Positions 1 to 5,159 of a stretch of DNA of 5,159 nt are shown piece after piece; positions within the stretch are counted from its first letter, which is position 1; each line of letters starts with the position of its first letter. The DNA lies in assembly GCA_021802595.1 (NCBI GenBank), contig JAJZRT010000335.1:1-5159 (forward strand), read 5' to 3'. A program made the position numbers and the translations under genes. The DNA comes from Pseudomonadota bacterium (GTDB lineage Bacteria > Pseudomonadota > Gammaproteobacteria > Burkholderiales > Thiobacillaceae). The notes beneath the pieces were generated by a model. It saw only the letters and a program-made list of their open reading frames with translations. It was not told the DNA's origin and made no database searches.

Positions 1-1790
<1,790 letters not shown>

Positions 1791-1811
1791 GCCGACACGG
1801 CAGGGTGAGCG

Positions 1812-1837
1812 AGAGGGCGGGATTCCGCCCTCTTTTT
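1812..1837 (+). terminator. Intrinsic (Rho-independent) terminator of clpB
   Basis: A perfect 9-bp inverted repeat, AGAGGGCGG (1812-1820) and CCGCCCTCT (1825-1833), closes a GATT tetraloop (1821-1824) and runs straight into TTTTT (1833-1837). A GC-rich stem followed by a T-tract 22 bases after the clpB stop is the textbook layout. It should separate clpB from the PAP2 gene downstream. Confidence 0.92.
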
Positions 1838-1852
1838 GTTGGATAGAGGTTT

Positions 1853-1902
1853 CCCGGCCGGGCAGGGGCTTGTTGTGCACGCTTCCGGACGGCCCCGGGG
1901 CC
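1853..1902. other. Two GC palindromes in the clpB-PAP2 intergenic region
   Basis: The 173-base gap 1791-1963 holds, besides the terminator, two perfect palindromes: CCCGGCCGGG (1853-1862) and GGCCCCGGGGCC (1891-1902). They lie 60-110 bases upstream of the PAP2 start codon. They could be protein-binding sites or simply chance in GC-rich DNA. I found no convincing -35/-10 pair for the PAP2 gene in this gap. Confidence 0.3.
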
Positions 1903-1963
1903 AGATTCACGGGTAAATGGTAGGCTGCACCCTGTTTCCATTCGTGCGCAAGCCACCGGCAAG

Positions 1964-2632
1964 ATGATCCCCCCCCAGCCTTCCGCAACCTGGCTCGTTA
2001 TCACCCACCTGGGCTCAGCCGGCATCATGCTGCCGATGCTTGTGCTGATCATGACCGGGCTCTGGCTGGCCGGACAGAAATCTGCGCTCCTGGCCTGGCT
2101 GCTGGCGATGACGGCGGGCGTCGGGATCGTGCTCGCCACCAAGATCGCCTTCATCGGCTGGGGGTGGGGAAGCGCGGCCCTGGATTTCACCGGCATCAGC
2201 GGCCACACCATGCTGGCCTCCTCCATTTTTCCCGTGTGGATGGGCTGGCTGCTGGCCGGCCCGGCCCGTCGTTTCAGTCTTCGTGGCGTCATGCTCGGTC
2301 TGGCGATCGGTGCCGTGGTGGGCTGGTCCAGGCTGGTGCTGGGTGCACACAGCCCGAGCGAGGTCGTGCTGGGCTGGCTCCTGGGAGCGGCGATCAGCGT
2401 GGTCGCCTGCAAGGTGATGAGGGATCAGGTCTCCCCCCGGGGCTGGGACACGCTCGCGGCGGCCCTGCTGCTGCTGACCTTCAGCCCGTCCCTGTCCGGC
2501 TATCTTCCGACCCACCAATGGGAAGCCAGGCTTGCCCTTGCCCTGTCGGGCCATGCCCGGCCCCATGTCCGGCAGGACCTCCATCGTCCGGCGCTGGCAG
2601 ATTTCCGGTCTCCGTACCTGGCATGGCATTAG
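1964..2632 (+). CDS. PAP2-superfamily membrane phosphatase (variant motifs)
   Basis: PAP2 enzymes are integral membrane phosphatases that remove phosphate from lipid substrates such as phosphatidic acid or undecaprenyl pyrophosphate, using a histidine nucleophile. This 222-residue protein has about six hydrophobic segments (roughly 18-36, 42-62, 82-100, 108-121, 134-152, 160-176). The family signature is recognisable: K60 as the start of motif C1, SGH at 79-81 (C2), and SRLVLGAH at 122-129 followed by E133 (C3, usually SRxxxxxHxxxD). Departures from consensus are the absence of the C1 RP pair (G67-W68 instead), I78 instead of P in PSGH, and E133 in place of the C3 Asp; both core histidines (H81, H129) remain. 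The start is the only in-frame ATG near the 5' end; the Shine-Dalgarno match is weak. A C8 run lies at codons 2-5. It stands alone between the clpB terminator and a convergent gene 24 bases away. Substrate cannot be told; family call is fairly sure, activity less so. Confidence 0.85.
   Translation: MIPPQPSATWLVITHLGSAGIMLPMLVLIMTGLWLAGQKSALLAWLLAMTAGVGIVLATKIAFIGWGWGSAALDFTGISGHTMLASSIFPVWMGWLLAGPARRFSLRGVMLGLAIGAVVGWSRLVLGAHSPSEVVLGWLLGAAISVVACKVMRDQVSPRGWDTLAAALLLLTFSPSLSGYLPTHQWEARLALALSGHARPHVRQDLHRPALADFRSPYLAWH
1969..1976 (+). repeat. Homopolymeric C8 tract at the start of the PAP2 coding region
   Basis: Eight consecutive C bases follow ATGAT, covering the third base of codon 2 through the first base of codon 5 (Ile-Pro-Pro-Gln). 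Gain or loss of one C would shift the frame of the whole PAP2 gene. The run is seen directly; any role in phase variation is inference. Confidence 0.9.
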
Positions 2633-2656
2633 GCCGCGCGCGCCTGGCCTCGCGTC

Positions 2657-3376
2657 TCATGCGCGCGCCCGGATCGCGCGCAGCCGCCACCGCAACGGTG
2701 GATGGGTACTCAGCCAGGCGGGATGGGGATGCGTGATGGCGAGCCCCTCCTGCAAGGCGTCGGCCGCCTCGCTCCCGACGGCCCGGGCGGCACGGCGGTC
2801 GGCATCCAGTTCGAACGCCCAGTGCACCATCAGCCAGAGAAGCAGGAATCCGCCCGTCTCGATCCAGGTGATGGGCGAGGCCAGGTCATCCGGCAACAGC
2901 ATCGTAAACACCAGAAGCGGCAGGAGTGCGGCGAGCCGATGGCGCAGGGTGGCGTGAACGGCGGCGCGGGCCAGCAGGAATCGCAGGCCGGACGGCGTCA
3001 GCCGGCTTGCTAGTCCAGTGGAGACGAAGACCTCGCACCGTCGGGGCAGCAGGCCGGCGGTCAGCACGAACGGCATCGCATGCTCGAAGAGCTGCACGGG
3101 AGGACCATCCAGCCCTGACGCCCGTAAACCGGCCCGGGCCTGTCCGATGGCGTCGGGGAGGAAGGAAGCGTCGGCCGGACTGACCGCCATCGCCCGGCAG
3201 AGGGCGGGACCGAACCCGAAACCGAGCACCACGAGCATACCCTGGTAGAGAGCTGAGCCGATGAGATAAGGGGGCGTGTGCGCCCAGGCCGCCGGCACCA
3301 GCAGGTCGGGACTGAAATAGGCCAGGGTGCTCGCGATCAGGAACAGCCAGGTGCGTCGGGGCGTGGACGGGATCAT
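2657..3376 (-). CDS. M48-like membrane protein with a degenerate HExxH motif (probable pseudo-protease)
   Basis: The fold signature is that of M48-type (HtpX/Ste24-like) membrane zinc proteases: a segment EVFVSTGLASRLTPSGLRFL like their ifvstGLl...L...EL region, an ELDADRRAAR segment matching the third zinc-ligand motif, and a STHPPLRWRL tail. However, where HExxH belongs the protein reads RAAVH (residues 137-141, bases 2954-2968), so the first zinc histidine and the catalytic glutamate are gone while H141 and E189 remain. Hydrophobic segments lie at about 10-30, 37-60, 147-162 and 170-187, predicting an inner-membrane protein. I chose ATG 3376 (239 residues) because the N-terminus MIPSTPRRTWLFLIAS is a normal membrane-protein start and a likely promoter lies just upstream. 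The frame stays open to a GTG at 3526 (289 residues), but those extra 50 residues look non-coding and overlap the tamA promoter. The Shine-Dalgarno match before ATG 3376 is weak. It converges on the PAP2 gene and diverges from tamA. Stop is TGA at 2657-2659. It may bind proteins or lipids without cleaving; function unknown. Confidence 0.7.
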   Translation of the reverse strand: MIPSTPRRTWLFLIASTLAYFSPDLLVPAAWAHTPPYLIGSALYQGMLVVLGFGFGPALCRAMAVSPADASFLPDAIGQARAGLRASGLDGPPVQLFEHAMPFVLTAGLLPRRCEVFVSTGLASRLTPSGLRFLLARAAVHATLRHRLAALLPLLVFTMLLPDDLASPITWIETGGFLLLWLMVHWAFELDADRRAARAVGSEAADALQEGLAITHPHPAWLSTHPPLRWRLRAIRARA

Positions 3377-3431
3377 CGACCGGATCGCCGCGCGGGAAGG
3401 TGCGGCATGATGGGCATGCGGAAACCCCGAT

Positions 3432-3461
3432 AGTTTACGTGCCCGATGCAGGACAGGACAA
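3432..3461 (-). promoter_or_regulatory. Candidate promoter for the M48-like gene
   Basis: On the minus strand TTGTCC (3461-3456) and TAAACT (3437-3432) are separated by 18 bases, a plausible sigma70-like -35/-10 pair. Transcription would begin near 3425, leaving a leader of about 50 bases before ATG 3376. That would put the start site inside the longer open frame from GTG 3526 and so favours the shorter protein. Judged by eye only. Confidence 0.4.
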
Positions 3462-3509
3462 AACCGGCCTCTTCCCGTGCCGATATCGTTCGCCACCGCG
3501 ACAACCGTT

Positions 3510-3538
3510 TTGCCCGACCTCGGCACACCTCCTAGAAT
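3510..3538 (+). promoter_or_regulatory. Likely sigma70-type promoter of tamA
   Basis: TTGCCC (3510-3515) and TAGAAT (3533-3538) are separated by exactly 17 bases; the -10 matches TATAAT at five of six positions and the -35 begins with the key TTG. Transcription would begin near 3545, giving a short leader of about 23 bases before the TTG start codon at 3568. The position directly upstream of tamA in a divergent intergenic region supports it. Confidence 0.6.
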
Positions 3539-3567
3539 GGCCTGACGCCCTGTTCCCCGAGAATCGC

Positions 3568-5159
3568 TTGATCGATCGCCTGTTCACGTTCCTGGCCCTC
3601 CTCGCCATGCTGGTTGCGATGCCGGCGCATGCACTGACGGTGGAGGTGAATGCGCCCGCCGAAACCCGGGCGCTGCTGATGCAGCACCTGGAAGTGGCGC
3701 GGGCGGCACGGCAGGGCGAAAAGCCGGATGCCGGGGAAATCGCGCGGCTGCAGCAGCAAAGCGAGCAGACGGCGCGCGATCTGCTGGCGACCGAGGGCTA
3801 TTTTTCGCCGCGGATCGAGAGCACGGTGGAACGGCTGGGGGACGACTGGCGGGTGGCGTACCGGGTCGATCCCGGTGTGCGCACCACGGTGCGCAGTGTG
3901 AGGCTGACCTTCGACGGTGACCTGAAGGCGCGCGCCGACGCGGCCGGCTTGCGGGGGCGCATCGAGCGTGGCTTCCTGCTGAAGCCGGGCATGCCGTTTC
4001 GCCAGGCCGACTGGACGGCGGCCAAGCTGGCGGTGCTGCAACCGTTGCTGGCCATGCGCTATCCGGCAGCGCAACTGGCGGCGAGCGAGGCGCGCATCGA
4101 TCCCGCTGCCCAGGCAGCCGACCTCACGCTGACGATCGACAGCGGGCCGGCGTTCTTCTACGGGGAGCCGGTCATCAGCGGCGTGGGGCGCTATCCCGTG
4201 TCGATCGTCCGCAACCTCAACCCGGCCAGGCCGGGGAAGCCGTTTCGCCAGCAGGACCTGCTCGATTACCAGACCGCACTCGAAGCAAGCGGCTATTACA
4301 CCCATGCCACGGTGAGCATCGATCCCGATCCCGCACGGGCGGCGGCGGTGCCGATCCGGGTCGACGTGGCGGAGCGGCCGGAAAAGCGGTTCAGCGTGGG
4401 CGTGGGGGTGAGCACGGATACCGGTGCCCGGGTGCAGGCGGGATGGCTGGCGCGCGACATCGCCGATCGCGGCCTGCGCCTGAAACTCGACGCACGCATC
4501 GAAACCACCCGGCAGTCCGGTGCGGCGGAACTCGCCTGGCCGCGCACGTCGGCCGGCTACGAGAACAGCCTCGGCGTGCAGCACAAGCAGGAAGACATCA
4601 AGGGACAGAAGACCCGTTCCGAGCTGGCCGTGGCCAAGCGCAGCCAGACGCGCGGCCAGATCGAGACGACGCTGTCGCTGCAATACCAGACCGAGCAGCA
4701 GACCATCGGCAACGTGGTCAACACACGTAACCAGGCGCTGACCGCCAACTATGCCTGGACCCAGCGCACGGTGGACCGCGCGTTCTATCCGCAGCGCGGC
4801 CATGTGCTCACCCTGCAGGCCGGCGGCGCGGCGGCGGCCCTGTTGTCGGACACCAATTTCATCCGCCTGTATGGCCGCCACACCCAGTATTTTCCCGCCG
4901 GCGAGAACGGCCGGCTGGTCCTGCGCGGCGAGTTCGGCGGCGTGCTGGCAGACACGCGCGACGGCATCCCGACCGATTTCCTGTTCCGCGCCGGCGGCGA
5001 CAATTCGGTGCGCGGCTATGCCTACCAGAGCCTGGGGCGCACCCTGTCCGGCGGGGTGGCGTCGGTGCGCTACCTCGCCACCGGCAGCGTCGAGTACAAC
5101 TATTTCTTCAACCGCGACTGGGGCATGGCGCTGTTCGTCGACGCGGGCGATGCGGCCGA
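3568..5159 (+). CDS. tamA: Translocation and assembly module outer-membrane subunit TamA (Omp85 family; 3'-truncated by window edge)
   Basis: TamA is an outer-membrane Omp85 protein that, with the inner-membrane-anchored TamB, helps insert autotransporters and other outer-membrane proteins and is linked to phospholipid transport to the outer membrane. The frame is open to the right edge, giving 530 residues against 577 in E. coli, so roughly the last 45-50 are missing. Residues 1-22 form a signal peptide (hydrophobic FTFLALLAMLVAM, cleavage after AHA). Three POTRA domains follow at about 24-102, 104-192 and 193-270, then the 16-strand barrel from about 272 (EKRFSVGVGVS). The Omp85 loop-6 hallmark VRGY is at 481-484 inside GGDNSVRGYAYQS, very close to the TamA version, and the SVEYNYFF and ALFVDAGDA strands follow. 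The start is taken as TTG 3568: no ATG or GTG in this frame keeps the whole signal peptide, a GAG-containing weak Shine-Dalgarno (3559-3561) sits 6 bases upstream, and a promoter lies at 3510-3538. The next ATG, 3607, would cut the signal peptide. tamB is expected just beyond the window. BamA is less likely since it has five POTRA domains. Confidence 0.95.
   Translation, partial: MIDRLFTFLALLAMLVAMPAHALTVEVNAPAETRALLMQHLEVARAARQGEKPDAGEIARLQQQSEQTARDLLATEGYFSPRIESTVERLGDDWRVAYRVDPGVRTTVRSVRLTFDGDLKARADAAGLRGRIERGFLLKPGMPFRQADWTAAKLAVLQPLLAMRYPAAQLAASEARIDPAAQAADLTLTIDSGPAFFYGEPVISGVGRYPVSIVRNLNPARPGKPFRQQDLLDYQTALEASGYYTHATVSIDPDPARAAAVPIRVDVAERPEKRFSVGVGVSTDTGARVQAGWLARDIADRGLRLKLDARIETTRQSGAAELAWPRTSAGYENSLGVQHKQEDIKGQKTRSELAVAKRSQTRGQIETTLSLQYQTEQQTIGNVVNTRNQALTANYAWTQRTVDRAFYPQRGHVLTLQAGGAAAALLSDTNFIRLYGRHTQYFPAGENGRLVLRGEFGGVLADTRDGIPTDFLFRAGGDNSVRGYAYQSLGRTLSGGVASVRYLATGSVEYNYFFNRDWGMALFVDAGDAA

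Noticed and set aside
1791..1963. A small RNA or promoter in the clpB-PAP2 gap.
   Set aside because: Apart from the terminator and two palindromes I found no -35/-10 pair with suitable spacing and no second terminator.
2015..2629. Long minus- and plus-strand alternative frames across the PAP2 gene.
   Set aside because: The PAP2 frame gives hydrophobic helices and family motifs, whereas the alternatives give low-complexity Arg/Gly/Pro/Ala/Gln proteins.
2631..2681. GC-rich hairpins between the convergent genes (AGGCC...GGCCT at 2631-2650 and GCGCGCG...CGCGCGC at 2661-2681) as a shared terminator.
   Set aside because: Neither is followed by a T-tract on either strand, the first stem is only 5-6 bp, and the second lies inside the 3' end of the minus-strand gene.
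3537..3545. ATGGCCTGA minimal open frame upstream of tamA as a leader peptide.
   Set aside because: It overlaps the proposed -10 box and would lie upstream of the predicted transcript start; no ribosome-binding site precedes it.
3532..4881. A 449-codon open frame on the minus strand.
   Set aside because: It lies fully antisense to tamA, whose signal peptide, POTRA domains and VRGY motif are unmistakable; its product is rich in Arg, His and Gln without any recognisable motif, typical of a shadow frame in GC-rich DNA.

Overview
The window is ordinary chromosomal DNA from a GC-rich Gram-negative bacterium. The ClpB fragment reads like betaproteobacterial ClpB (for example the [10 protein letters not shown] and [19 protein letters not shown] stretches), and an outer-membrane Omp85-family gene is present. 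A Rhodocyclales-type betaproteobacterium is my best guess; this rests on remembered sequence similarity, not on a search.

Layout, left to right. (1) Positions 1-1790, + strand: the C-terminal two thirds of the disaggregase ClpB, cut by the left edge, followed by a very clear intrinsic terminator (1812-1837). (2) Positions 1964-2632, + strand: a small multi-pass membrane phosphatase of the PAP2 superfamily with altered signature motifs and a run of eight C just after its start codon. (3) Positions 2657-3376, - strand, convergent with the PAP2 gene and only 24 bases from it: a membrane protein built like an M48-type zinc protease in which the HExxH active site reads RAAVH, so it is probably a pseudo-protease. 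(4) Positions 3568-5159, + strand, divergent from gene 3 and cut by the right edge: tamA, the Omp85-family outer-membrane subunit of the translocation and assembly module. It appears to start with TTG and has a good sigma70-type promoter just upstream.

The four genes do not form one operon: a terminator ends clpB, genes 2 and 3 converge, and genes 3 and 4 diverge from a shared region of about 190 bases. Loosely, the theme is protein quality control and envelope biogenesis: ClpB rescues aggregated cytoplasmic protein, TamA (with TamB, presumably downstream) serves the outer membrane, and PAP2 enzymes act on lipid phosphates. No functional link is shown by the sequence.

I see no mobile element, CRISPR array, tRNA, rRNA, defence locus or obvious new multi-gene system. 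The most noteworthy item is the M48-like protein without its catalytic residues. No gene-free stretch exceeds 300 bases.
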